Source: Ascaphus truei (Eukaryota > Chordata > Amphibia > Anura > Ascaphidae). Taken from it: a stretch of DNA of 64,000 nucleotides. How positions within the stretch are numbered: the stretch's first letter is position 1; every line of letters begins with the position of its first letter. The notes under the pieces are model-generated. The model saw only the letters and a list, made by a program, of their open reading frames with translations, was not told the origin of the DNA and ran no database searches. The position numbers were made by a program, and so were the translations under genes. The DNA lies in contig CM071567.1 of NCBI GenBank assembly GCA_036426205.1, positions 287,544,145-287,608,144 of the forward strand, written 5' to 3'. Shown here piece by piece: positions 54,343 to 64,000 of the stretch.

Positions 54343-54481
54343 TGCCCATTTGATGCTAGATAAGATCTTGTTTGCCTTTGCAGCTACTGCATGACATTGG
54401 GCTATTGCATATTGCTAAGCCTGCTGTCTACAAGCACTCCTAAATCCTTCTCCATCAAGGATTCCCCCAATATATCTCCAT

Positions 54482-55534
54482 TTAATTTGTAAGTCGCCTT
54501 TTTATTCTTGTATCCCAAATGCATAACCTTAAATTTATCTGTATTAAACCCCATCTGCCATTTACCTGCCACATTTCCAGTCTCTCCAAGTCCTTCTGAA
54601 GAGAAATTACATCCAGCTCTGATTCTATTACCTTACACAATTTAGTAACATCAGCAAAGATGGAGACTTTGCTCTCGATCCAAACCTCAAGGTCATTAAT
54701 AAACAAGTTAAAAAGCAGGGGTCCCAGTACCGATCCCTGAGGTACTCCACTCACTACTTTAGCCCAACCTGAAAAAGTTCCATTTTTGACAACCCTCTGT
54801 TTTCTGTTCTTTAACCAGTTTTCAATCCAGGTGCATATATTATTACTGAGTCCAACTTTCTTTATTTTGTACACCAACCTCTTGTGTGAAACCGTATCAA
54901 AAGCCTTTGCAAAATCTAAGTAGACAATATCAACTGCATTACCCTGGTCTAAATTCCTACTTACTTCCTCAAAGAAATAAATAAGGTTAGTTTGGCAAGA
55001 TCTATCCTTCATAAATCCATGCTGACTATTACTAATAATTTTGTTTTCCATTAGGTATTCCTGAATATTATCCCGTATTAAACCTTCAAGTAGTTTCCCT
55101 ACTATTGAAGTCAGGCTTACAGGACAGTAATTTCCCGGTTGTGATCTAGCTCCCTTTTTAAATATAGGCACCACATCTGCTTTACGCCAATCTTGAGGTA
55201 CTGAGCCTGTGGAAATGGAGTCCTTGAATATTAAATATAATGGTTTTGCTATTACTGAGCTTAACTCCTTGAGAACTCTTGTATGTATGTCATCGGGGCC
55301 AGGTGCCTTATTAACTTTAATTTTTTCAAGTCGCTTATGAACTTCTTCCTCAGTTAACCAATTGTTCATTAATATGGAGGTTGTGGCTTCCTCCTGCGGC
55401 ACTACTATTGAACTTGATTCTTCCCTGGTAAACACAGAGGCAAAGAATTTGTTTAATACCTCAGCTTTTTCCTTATCTCCAATAATCTGCTTACCCATCT
55501 CACACTGAAAGGGTCCTATACACTGGCGACACAC
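54482..55534 (-). pseudogene. CR1 reverse transcriptase, catalytic part
   Basis: 350-codon frame; the first 10 or so codons come from the MITE. Motifs in order: EKAEVLNKFFASVFT, INKAPGPDDI-like block (VNKAPGPDDIHTRVL), WRKADVVPIFKKG, NYCPVSLTSIVGKLLE, HGFMKDRSCQTNL, VYLDFAKAFDTVSHKRLV, NRKQRVVKNG, SGVPQGSVLGPLLFNLFIND. The second catalytic motif FADDT has become FADVT, which kills polymerase activity. The largest surviving coding frame in the window outside satellites. Confidence 0.92.
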
Positions 55535-55915
55535 TTTATTCGAGCTCGGCTAGTCCCACGAATTCGGGTATACCCGGGTGTATTGAGGTTTGTGACTGTT
55601 TTCTGCCCGAGTGCATTGGGTTATTTTCCAGGCAGGGATTGAAGCATTTTATTCCCGCTGGCTGCAATACTGCACAGTATATATATATACTGCATTACAA
55701 TTCATGAATTTATGCCATCTGGTAGACACGCGAAGCATTGCAGCCTATTAAATCCTAATCATTATCATTTAACAGATCAGCCGCCCGTCAGCCAGGCATG
55801 AACCCAGGCTGGGAAGGCAAACGCAACGGGGCTTGTCAGAGGTGAGGAGCGGCGCATTCCAGGTATCTGCCAGGTACATACTGGGTATTTGCTCGAATAA
55901 AGTGTGTCGGTGCAG
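55521..55915. mobile_element. 395-bp MITE, TTATTCGARCA family, copy inside CR1
   Basis: TA on both sides (55,519-55,520; 55,916-55,917). Reverse complement of 9,885-10,281, with differences at a handful of sites. CR1 sequence on both sides proves it is a discrete insertion with precise ends. Confidence 0.95.
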
Positions 55916-56093
55916 TATTTTCTTTTCTCATTTTTTTGTTATTAAGGTACTTAAAGAATTTTTTAGGGTTGATCTTACTTTCTATTGCAATCCTTTTTTA
56001 ATTATCCATTTTTGCTAATTTGATTGCCCTTTTGCAATTTTTGTTACATTCCTTATAATTCTGATACGATGTCTCTGTCCCTTCTGACTTAAA

Positions 56094-57900
56094 GGGGGCT
56101 ATGCACTAAGCAGTGATAAGTCGTTTTAAGAGCGCAAAGTGCTTTTAGAACGTGAAGTTCCGCCGAGCGCTATGCACTAAGCCGCGCAAACAGGCAGTTT
56201 GCGCTCTAAAATGGGCTTTTCCTTGAAATTGTTTCTAAGTCCAACTTTGATCGTACGATCAGCTGTTTGCGCTGAATCCTGCCCTTCTGCGGGATTCACA
56301 AAGCAACGCAAACTGATCGTACGTTAAAGTTGCGCTGAATAACGCTCACCAGCTAAAGGCAGGTGATAAAAAAAGCTGGACTTAGAAAAAATTCTTTGTT
56401 TACCTTTTTGCAGGCACAAAACCAATACAACAGGCCGGTGGGTGTCCCCGGCTGAACCCACAGGGGTCCCCGAGGGAGGCAAAGGGTCGCGCGGGTGTCC
56501 CCGGCTGACCCCGCGGCCGTCCCAGGGTCTCCGTGGGAGTCCCGGGATACCCGCGGGCCTGCGGTACCAATGTTGTGCCAACAAAAATACTAAACAATAT
56601 TTATAACTAAATACACCCCCCTAACACATACAGTACAATAATGTGAAACATCCAGATATGGATAATAGATTATTTGCCCATTATTAAACACTGCATTAGC
56701 ATACCTAAATAAAAAAACAGTAGCCAGCTAATCCAATGAATACAAGCAGTAACAACATCAACAATTATTTAATTAAACCATTAATCAATTAAACCAATTA
56801 ATTCCTAAACCAACTCAAAATGAATAGTAACACTAACCAATCAAACCAATTAATTACAACAACATTAATGAATGTAAACATTAAAAGACAAATAAATACA
56901 TTCAAACAATCTCTGAAAGAACCATAAAACGCATTAGCCAACATAATACAACATTAACTACAAACGAACACCAATCGCAATCATATTATTAAATTAAGCA
57001 GGAAAAATACAAACAATTACATCCACATAAGAAACTGACATTAAAAAAACCAACAGCAATACCAAGCCAGAAATGCCCCTCAAATATTGTAATAATAATG
57101 TATTAATCTGTACCCTAATGTGGTACAGATTAATATATTGTCAGTCAATGTGCCTCCCCCAAAAAATCAACAATCACATCCAATGAACAAACCTGTAAAA
57201 AAAGACATTTACAAACATTCTATATATTACTTACCATTAGAAGCGGTGGCCCTCCGACTCCCGGGGTAACAGGAAGCTCACGTACCTTGAAGGCCTCCAA
57301 CAGCATCCGATGCCATCCGTCATGAAGATCCGGATCAGGTACCCCAATCTTCTTTTTTCTTTCTTTAATCACCTTCTTCTATCTTCATCTGTAACCATTT
57401 CTTTTTCTTCTTTATCTTCTTTCTTCATCTGTCAATCCAAAATACCTCATGTTAAATCCCAGCCGATGCTGTCTCGTCGGCTTCTTGGGCTCAAATGAGG
57501 CGTCACGGCCTTAAATATGGCTAGTGACGTCACATTTAGCCTCAAAATGGTTAACAGCCACCTGATTGGCTGTTCAAACCATGTTCCGACTTAAAAAATT
57601 TTTTTTTCATATGACGTCACTTAAAGGGAATGATGCCAGCCAATCAGAATGGCTGTGCTTCATTTGCCTTTAAGATGACGTCACGATATCCAAGATGGCC
57701 GGCGTCACATGGTATTTCAGCCAATCAGAGTGTGGAATTGGTTCCCAAAATCTGATTGGCTGAAATACCATGTGACGCCAGCTTCGTGACCTCTGCCACT
57801 TGTCATACAGAAGCCACCTGCTGAGTTAGGCTCCTCAAAGTCTGGTTTGGGGTAAATGGTGGTCCGATGACTTCCATTCCCCCCAGGACGTTAGTACGTG
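56094..57900 (-). mobile_element. DNA-transposon-like repeat with exon-like segments, copy 2
   Basis: Begins AAAGGGGGCTATGCACTAAG, followed by sub-repeats of TATGCACTAAGC and GCGCAAA. 56,600-57,480 reversed matches 41,548-42,750 (see there), including a conserved GGTAAG splice-donor-like site near 57,230. The far part holds several CCAATCAGA boxes and TGACGTCA sites, like a promoter. The right boundary is unclear. Confidence 0.5.
57699..57783. repeat. Palindrome with CCAAT boxes, 29-bp perfect arms
   Basis: GGCGTCACATGGTATTTCAG CCAATCAGA faces its exact complement. Each arm contains a CCAATCA box, so both strands carry one. Spacer about 27 bp. Confidence 0.92.
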
Positions 57901-58794
57901 AGGCTATCTCCGGTACCCAAATGGCTTTCACACTTGGCAATCTCTGAGTCTTTCATGTCCGGGACCCAAGCAGACTTGATGGCACCAAGCTTGGTAGCCA
58001 AATGGTGTCTCGGAACCCTGGACCTGGAAGTCCCAGCTCATATTACTGTGCACAAGCATATATACACTTTAAATATACTTTTTAAAAAATATATGCTGTA
58101 CTTTATACTTTTGTAAGTCTAATGGTTATGGGGAATAGAATAGGAATCCTGCACTTTTATTCTGACTAGCCATATTCTCCACACACTATACCGGACTTAG
58201 ACTTTAAAAACTCTTTGCAACCTTATGTTTGGTTGGAGTATCCCCCAGAACCCCTATACCAGATTCTGGGTGACCTGGGCATTAACTGGGCATTCCCTCT
58301 TATACTAGGGACCCCTTTTATTGTTCTAGGGATCCCTATGCCCCATTTAACTTGCTGGTATGTGCTGAAGCAGGAAATGCTAGTGGTGAGTCGCGCAAGC
58401 GTTTTCAAGGGGAGATTTTGTCAGAGCAATGTGTCTCAATGTATCCAAGAATCCATCCTGATTCCCGGGTACATTTTTGGGGTATCCAGCAACTCTGAAA
58501 ACCAGCTTGCTAGACACACAATCTTATCAGATTTTCTCTGGTAACCCCCCACCCCCCCTTGAAACTCATAGCCCAGCAATCTCTGATTTCAGGCACACCT
58601 GTAAAGGTAAAAACACATACATTCTTTATTTTTATAGAATGCATTAACAATCACTGGGCTCAAGAGCGTAAACTCCCGAACCCCAATACATGGATCAAAG
58701 GTATCCAGACAGGTTTAAACTTTATTGTTGAGCCTGGTTACCCCTTCACCATAGGGAGAGGGAGTGAAGTAAGTAAAAGTGAGTAAAAGACACT
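57901..58794. other. Unassigned sequence with a 109-codon frame
   Basis: Frame 58,215-58,544 (QPYVWLEYPPEPLYQILGDL..) is proline- and leucine-rich with no recognised domain. Neighbouring GGGATCC/GGTATCC text looks like an old LTR. No evidence of a gene. Confidence 0.3.
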
Positions 58795-59012
58795 GAGTGG
58801 CCCTAACAGTTTGAAGCAGGGGGGCCTGGTTCAATTCCCGGTGTTGGCTCCTTGTGTCCTTGGGCAAGTCACTTTATCTCCCTGTGCCTCAGGCACCAAA
58901 AACATAGATTGTAAGCTCCACGGGGCAGGGACCTGTGCCTGCAAAATATCTCTGTAAAGCGTTACGTATAACTAGCAGCGCTATACAAAAACATGCTATT
59001 ATTATTACTATT
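58795..59012 (+). mobile_element. tRNA-derived CORE-type SINE
   Basis: RNA polymerase III B box GGTTCAATTCC at 58,828-58,838; the A box (near 58,797) is degraded or truncated. Then the CORE/MIR-like CCTTGGGCAAGTCACTTTAT, a second block TAGATTGTAAGCTCCACGGG, and an L2-like 3' end AGCAGCGCTATACAAAAACA followed by (ATT)n. This layout means mobilisation by an L2-type LINE. Confidence 0.85.
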
Positions 59013-60285
59013 ACCATCACAAACACTGATATTATTTTTTACTGAAAAACTGGCAACACGTCTTAATAAATGTATGCCCACCCTAGTCCACCCAGACCAG
59101 TCATATTTTATACCACACTGCCCCTGATCCCCCACAAAATATACATCTATATAAGTGTCAAAAAGGAGAGTATTGAGCGTGGCAATTGTATACAACAAGC
59201 GACAGAGAAGCCCAATGCTACATCCAATATGACACAAATACACAGTAAAATACTTATATATTCTCTTGAAAAGGGGTCATTTAGTTTAACCCTTTGGCCA
59301 AAGCATTGTAAGCCTGTGAGCCACAACAAGGCAGACCCAGTTCACAGTTCCTAACCTAACCAGCACAGGCTGGGCATTTTCAGCAACTGGTTGACTGTGT
59401 GATGCTCCTGTTTAAGGAATACATTGTATACATTCATAAAGAATGTGGGTACATGTAAGCACATTTGGATAGATTTGTTTTGCCAAAACAGCCATTTGTG
59501 AGTATGTCTCTTTATTTGGAGAACATTTTAGCAACAGAATATATAGAGGTCCTGATTCACAAACTGTTGCAAAACTTTAGAAGGCCTTTAATCCCATTTA
59601 CATGAGTGAGAGCTGAATAATGAAACTGAATAGGCGGCACAGCAGATGACCGGGGGCTCGGCCTCCCCAAATCGTATTGTCCGCATGAGCGGCCGGGGGG
59701 CGGAGACGGGGAAGGGGTCTTAGGGTATAAAACTGGCAGCCAGGAGGGAGGAGCAGCCTCTTGCACCTGGCTTGCCGCAGATTCCCACCCACCCATCCTT
59801 AGGCTAGAGTAAGAACTGAAGTTTGGATGGCATGTTAACATTTCTTTATAAAAATAAATCGGTCGTACATAAGGGAGGACAAAAAAACCCTGACGGAGTG
59901 GTCATGGCGGGGCCAATTTGCTTTGTCGCGGCGGCAGTTTGGGGGGGGGGTAGGTGCTTGTCCTGCCAGAGGGGGCCCGGGGCTGGTAAAGCAGGTTGAA
60001 GCGAGGGACAGATCACCGGGACGTACTTCCGAGTGTCCCCTCTTGCATTACCCAGCACCGAGCACTTTCTGGAGCTGACTGGCGGCACGCTATCTCCAGT
60101 TATTATTATGTTTATTATTAATAAACAAAGCCACGGCCATTATACCTCCAGACTGTGTCCCCTCATTATTAGTACGTTACATGTAAATAATACTAGGAGA
60201 AGGGGGGAAGCTCGCGCCTCCCTGGTCATGCTATTGTTTATCACACTTTTGTAGAGCAATGACATTTAGAGTGCATGCTCATTTT
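59013..60285. other. Unassigned; GC-rich block at 59,640-60,060
   Basis: No gene recognised. The segment 59,530-60,180 is richer in GC and CpG and starts with CCTGATTCACAAA, which resembles MITE ends common in frogs, so an unrecognised element is likely. Confidence 0.35.
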
Positions 60286-60441
60286 CAGTGGTTGACAAAT
60301 CACCAAAAAATCTACTCGCCACACAAAAAAATCTACTCGCCACCTAGTACCAAACGTGTGCTGCTTGGGCCAATATTTACTCGCCCGGGGGTTAAATCCA
60401 TTCGCCCGGGGCGAGCAAATGTATAGGTTTGTCGAACACTG
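60286..60441 (+). mobile_element. 156-bp hAT MITE, copy D, perfect 8-bp target duplication
   Basis: Flanked by CTCATTTT at 60,278-60,285 and 60,442-60,449. Almost identical to copy B (18,059), both having CCAATATTTACTCGCCCGGG in the middle, so these two form one subtype 42 kb apart. Confidence 0.95.
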
Positions 60442-60487
60442 CTCATTTTCATGTATGTGCTGGACACAAAGTTATGTTAAGTACTTT

Positions 60488-60700
60488 AAAACACAAAGAA
60501 CATATACAGACCAGCGCCCACAAAGAGCCCAAAGTAACACTATTATTTCTTTTTGTTTCTGTCCCTATGTCACGGACCCCCGGATTGGAGATCTTCCAGT
60601 GATTGGACTATTTGGATTTTCTTCTCTTCCATCTGTTTGGACTCTATTAGGGACTTTGGACTCTTTTTGGGCGCTGGTCTGTATATGTTCTTTGTGTTTT
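60488..60700. repeat. Inverted repeat with 32-bp perfect outer arms
   Basis: AAAACACAAAGAACATATAC AGACCAGCGCCC (60,488-60,519) is matched exactly by its complement at 60,669-60,700. Weaker pairing continues inward (AAAGAGCCCAAAG facing CTTTGGACTCTTT). Confidence 0.85.
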
Positions 60701-61009
60701 CTCTGGTGTTGTTCTGCTAGTATTCCTGGCTGCCCTGTACATATGTTGTTATTATTGTTAGTATTATATTTAATTGTTTATAGCGCCTAAGCACTTTCTT
60801 TTCTGTTATAAGTACTTTAAAAGTGACTATTTCTAACATGTTTGCGATGGTTAACATCAGAAGTCTACTCTGGAATGCAATTAGACAGGAAGATGATTTG
60901 AAGGACACAGGAAAATAGCTATAGCAGGGGGGTTATTGTGGAGACAGTGCTCATCTGTAACCAGGAGGCTGACCTGCGGCTAAGGTAGGATACATAAATA
61001 GGCCTTGGG

Positions 61010-61215
61010 ACTGAGTTCGGATTGAGTAGAATATCCGGGTCACAGGACAAGGTCAGGATGGGGTAAAGAAGTGTAGTTGGGGTCACAGTATATAGATCAG
61101 GGCAGGGTGCAGCAGCAGTGTCAGGGTAACAGATCCAAGAGCAGGGCAGTGTGAAGCAGCATAGTTGGCATCATGGCCTAAGTTCAAGGGCAGGGTGCAG
61201 CAGCATAGTCAGGGC
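61010..61215. repeat. Short tandem-like array of GGGCAGGGTGCAGCAGC units
   Basis: Variants of AGGGCAGGGTGCAGCAGCATAGTCAGGG recur four to five times. Such arrays often lie inside gypsy or retrovirus-like leaders next to an LTR, and an LTR-like block follows. Confidence 0.6.
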
Positions 61216-61293
61216 CATGGTACTACCTTAAGGCAGGATGTAAGTAAGCAGAAGTCTGATTTAAAAGTAGGTAAAGTACTACAAAAGTATACT

Positions 61294-62172
61294 GTCATGG
61301 GAGACCAGTACTTTTAACACTTTATACCTTCCGGGACCATTCCACTAGGCCGGGCAACATTGTTGAATAAAATGGGGTTTATTCAGGCAAGCAAGCAAAC
61401 ATAAAATAATGCACAAATACATGGTAACACATAACAACTGGGGGTCTGGGGGGAGACACTAGCCTCAACTAGGTGCAGGGTGCCTGCTTCATGTAGGCTT
61501 ACCCTGTCCGCTCCATGTACAGGAATACACCGTCCTCTTCCCGCTGGTTTCAGCTCAATCCAATTCTCAGAACTTGGTCCAGAGAACTTGGACACAAGAA
61601 CTTGCTCCAAGCACTTGTCCACCACTTGGCTAGACTGCTCCGGAACCTCTATGCCGAGCACCTGCCGGTCCTGTCAGTGGACTGAGCCTGGAACAAGATA
61701 AAACGTTCCTGAGATCTTGGCCGCATTCTCAGAACTTGTCCGCACTCTGAGAATTTAGCCGCGACTACAGAACTTGTCCTCAGAAGCAACTCTGTGCTGA
61801 TTGCTTTGCTATTCGGAGCAAAACACTTTTGAAAAGCCCACCAGCACCACTTTTGACCAAGCCCTAGGATGCCCTTGTTCTCTGATCGGGCAGTCCCCTT
61901 ACATAGACTTCGCTGTGGTATGTTTAACATGTATTGGCGACCAATCAGAGAGTGGGTTGGTCCATAGCAGCCAATCATGAGCCAAGGGCTCGCCTGGCTG
62001 TAACCAATGAAAGGAGGGGGTGTGCTTAGGCTCAGGTTGCCGGTAAGGCGGGAAATATGAACTGGCCAATAGAAATCGCCAGCCCATGGCCGCCAGCTGG
62101 GTAGGCTCCACAGAGTCTGGCTACAACAAAGGGTCTCACCCGCTGAGAGCCCATCCGCAGACCTGTTCTGAC
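61294..62172 (-). mobile_element. LTR-like block, probable solo LTR
   Basis: On the minus strand runs TGTCAGAACAGGTCTGCGGA..CTCCCATGACA (TG..CA). It contains multiple CCAAT boxes (CCAATCAGAG, CCAATCATGA, CCAATGAAAG, CCAATAGAAA on the plus strand) and an AATAAA followed by about 90 bp to the end, as expected of U3-R-U5. The 5-bp flanks (TATAC, GCTAG) do not match, so the boundary or its history is uncertain. No internal genes seen. Confidence 0.5.
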
Positions 62173-63230
62173 AGCTAGTAGATGGTACAGTGAATTTCTA
62201 TTGTATTAGCTGACCGTGATGAAATAATTACACAATATTCATTTTAGGAAGCTTTTTTCCATTTTGCTACAGTATCCAAGTATTTTTTTTGTATCAATCT
62301 TTGAAAGATATGAGCTGAATACCTTTGCTTAAATGTTTAACTCTTTGGCTCAGATCCACAGAACTCAGTTAAGTCCTTAACGAAGCACTGACTTCCGTTA
62401 GCACCCTGTTAAGTGCTAACAGGGGATTTTCAAAACTCACAAAATTAGGTTTAAGTCCTTCTTATAACTAAGATGGACTGTGGTTAACCTTATAGGCTAT
62501 CAGTGTTAATGTGCTGCCAAAGATGTGTGAAATCCTATATGCATTTCAATGGTAGGCAGTTGAAGGTAACACAGAACTTAACATTCTTTTTAGGTTATTA
62601 CTAAACCTTCAAGCACCTTATGCTGGTTAAAACAATTTTAATATATTTCTGCAACAGCTACAGTACAGTTATTAAAACTAACTGATCAATGACTCTAGCT
62701 GCTGTACTGTGACTGTGACTCTGTGACTGTATGCATTCCAAGTTGTACAGTGCTTCAAAGAGTACTTAGCTACAGTATTTATTCTAAGTCCCACATTGAA
62801 ATGAAAAGATGCTGAGCTGCAATCTCAGAGATTTAGCTCCGTCCCTTAAGAAACTGAACTTTTTAGTAGAACTAACAAACACTTAGGCACGCTCTCAGGG
62901 CTGTATATCTCTTTTCTTTCCTGTGACTAGGACTTATCTTTCACAAAACCTCTCCCAACCTCATATACGTATATGAACCAATTTTAGTTTATGTGCATGG
63001 TTCAGTGAAATGCTGTCACATATTATAGGCAAAGTAATACAAATAAGGAAATTAGATTTAAAGGAGGGCTTGAAACACGTGCACGTTCCATACAGTACAC
63101 AAAAAGACACATTAATGGCCTATGAGTAGTAACACTGACTCTAGGTAACAAAAAATAGGATACTTCTACATATATATATACGTTGTGGGATAAACAGGGA
63201 ATATCAATTGCAAAAAAGACAAAATCATGG
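62173..63230. other. AT-rich unassigned sequence
   Basis: Contains a possible MITE end (GGCTCAGATCCACAGAACTC near 62,348, with GTTAGCACCCTGTTAAGTGC nearby) and a short (TA)n at 63,172. Nothing firm. Confidence 0.4.
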
Positions 63231-63235
63231 ATCGC

Positions 63236-63315
63236 CCTCTACTAATAATTATCAGTGTAACATTTTCCATGGGAAAAGCCGTGGATCAGATTTTGACAGG
63301 TTCGTTCATCTCTAG
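63236..63315. mobile_element. MITE end fragment (..TTTTGACAGG..CATCTCTA)
   Basis: GTGGATCAGATTTTGACAGGTTCGTTCATC TCTA parallels the right end of the MITE at 33,541-33,919. Confidence 0.45.
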
Positions 63316-63607
63316 CTGTGATGTTAATTTGTTGTCAGAACGTATGTAGTAATTACAGTACTTACTAAAGCTCAAAAGTAATTTGATATTCCTTACCAGG
63401 TGTACTCTGAATGGGCAAACCTGGTTTATTTGGATGGCTACAGTATGAAGGCAAGAAGGCAATCACCATTAATTTAAGGAATACTATATATTCTTTTACC
63501 CTCTCCACAAACCTAGAGTAGAAGAGGATAAGAGACACATTAAATGCACTACTGTTTAGAGAGAGTGGATGGTAATACAAATTGTTTTACATGTATTGTT
63601 TATACAG

Positions 63608-64000
63608 ATGTAAGGGGGTCACCCCCGGTTCCCCTGACCTTTCTTTGCCCCCTGCCTTACCCCTGTGGCAGTGGGGGAAGGGGACGGCGACTTCTCCCGG
63701 CGGACACCGCCATCTTGGTTGCGGCGCGAGGTTCGCGCAATCCGCAGAGGTTGGCCAGGGTAGTGGTGGCCATCGCCAGTGTGCCGGAGCTCTGGGAGGT
63801 TGCGTAGGCGCATGTTAAGCGTAGCGGCGGCCATTACAGCATCGCACATGCGCAGTAAAGATCATGCACGCGGTCCCCATAGGAAAGAGCTGTGCCAAGG
63901 ACTACAATTCCCAGCAGCCTCTGGGGACTGCACTTTCACCAAGGTCACAGGCAGCATTGAAACCAATAGAGCTGGCAGATTCTCATGCTGCAGAGTTGCA
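63608..64000 (+). mobile_element. LTR-like CpG-rich block, runs off the window
   Basis: Starts TGTAAGGGGGTCACCCCCGG and is GC/CpG-rich. It contains ACTACAATTCCCAGCAGCC at about 63,901, a close match to the ZNF143/SBF site ACTACAATTCCCAGCATGC found in many promoters. Length and texture fit a retroelement LTR, but no second copy is visible. A CpG-island promoter of a host gene further right is the alternative. Confidence 0.35.

Larger units (their letters stand above)
53617..56093 (-). mobile_element. CR1 LINE relic, interrupted by a MITE
   Basis: Minus strand. The 3' end is ACATAGTTACATAGTAGATGAGGTTG reversed at about 53,617-53,645, a CR1 signature in amphibians. The MITE 55,521-55,915 splits it; upstream of that, 55,918-56,090 still reads in reverse as YQNYKECNKNCKRAIKLAKMD and ESKINPKKFFKYLNNKK, the linker before the reverse transcriptase. 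5'-truncated, as most CR1 copies are. Confidence 0.9.

Noticed and set aside
61010..61215. Regularly spaced repeats, considered as a CRISPR-like array
   Set aside because: Units are variable, lack constant-length spacers, and the sequence is clearly vertebrate with retroelement context.

Overview
The window looks like intergenic or intronic DNA from a large vertebrate genome. An amphibian, most likely a frog, fits best. The reasons are the mixture of repeat families: CR1, L2, Rex1-type, RTE-like and L1-like LINEs, Penelope-like fragments with hammerhead ribozymes, a chromodomain Ty3/gypsy element, a GMR1-like gypsy relic, Tc1, many hAT and TA-target MITEs, and a CORE-type tRNA SINE. The species cannot be read from the sequence. 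No complete host gene, tRNA or rRNA gene was seen. Two short ORFs (25,670-26,017 and about 47,949-48,105) are the only candidates for host exons.

Layout. 0.6-6.4 kb: hAT-like fragment, then a Rex1/L2-type LINE on the minus strand, split at 1,750-3,806 by a TA-flanked element filled with (TG)n-derived satellite; a palindromic MITE (5,570-5,940) and a second LINE fragment follow. 7.4-10.7 kb: foldback hairpin, a three-unit 222-bp tandem repeat interrupted by a GC-rich MITE, a related 397-bp MITE, and an L2-like tail. 11.4-17 kb: two RTE-like relics, a (TG)n minisatellite, a hAT MITE and a MITE. 17.3-25.6 kb: dense foldback and ribozyme region with 156-bp hAT MITEs, three inverted repeats, two facing copies of an unnamed repeat, the C-terminus of a Penelope-like ORF, and at 23,848-23,890 a complete hammerhead ribozyme. 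25.6-31.4 kb: candidate exon, broken Tc1 transposon (26,860-28,488), Penelope-like reverse-transcriptase relic. 31.4-33.9 kb: a 382-bp near-identical direct duplication, its second copy inside a CR1 relic, then a MITE.

34-46 kb is a nest. An old GMR1-like gypsy element (SCAN-like Gag relic, RNase H relic) hosts a chromodomain gypsy element with two LTRs and a GTTAC target duplication (34,733-39,548), and a DNA-transposon-like repeat (41.55-45.69 kb) which itself hosts a 2.19-kb hAT element (42,752-44,940, 8-bp target duplication) carrying (CA)n arrays and a 1-kb G-rich minisatellite. 46-64 kb: more palindromic MITEs (46,291; 48,286; 51,583; 55,521), L2 and L1-like relics, a 2.1-kb CR1 relic split by a MITE, a second copy of the 41.6-kb repeat, a SINE, the fourth 156-bp hAT MITE, and two LTR-like blocks.

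Nothing here works as an operon or pathway; what links the features is nesting and shared termini. The two strongest themes are (i) self-cleaving ribozyme motifs next to Penelope-like debris, and (ii) a group of TA-flanked MITEs with unrelated interiors that share a TTATTCGARCA-like motif about 16 bases from their ends. All family names rest on reading motifs by eye, without database comparison.
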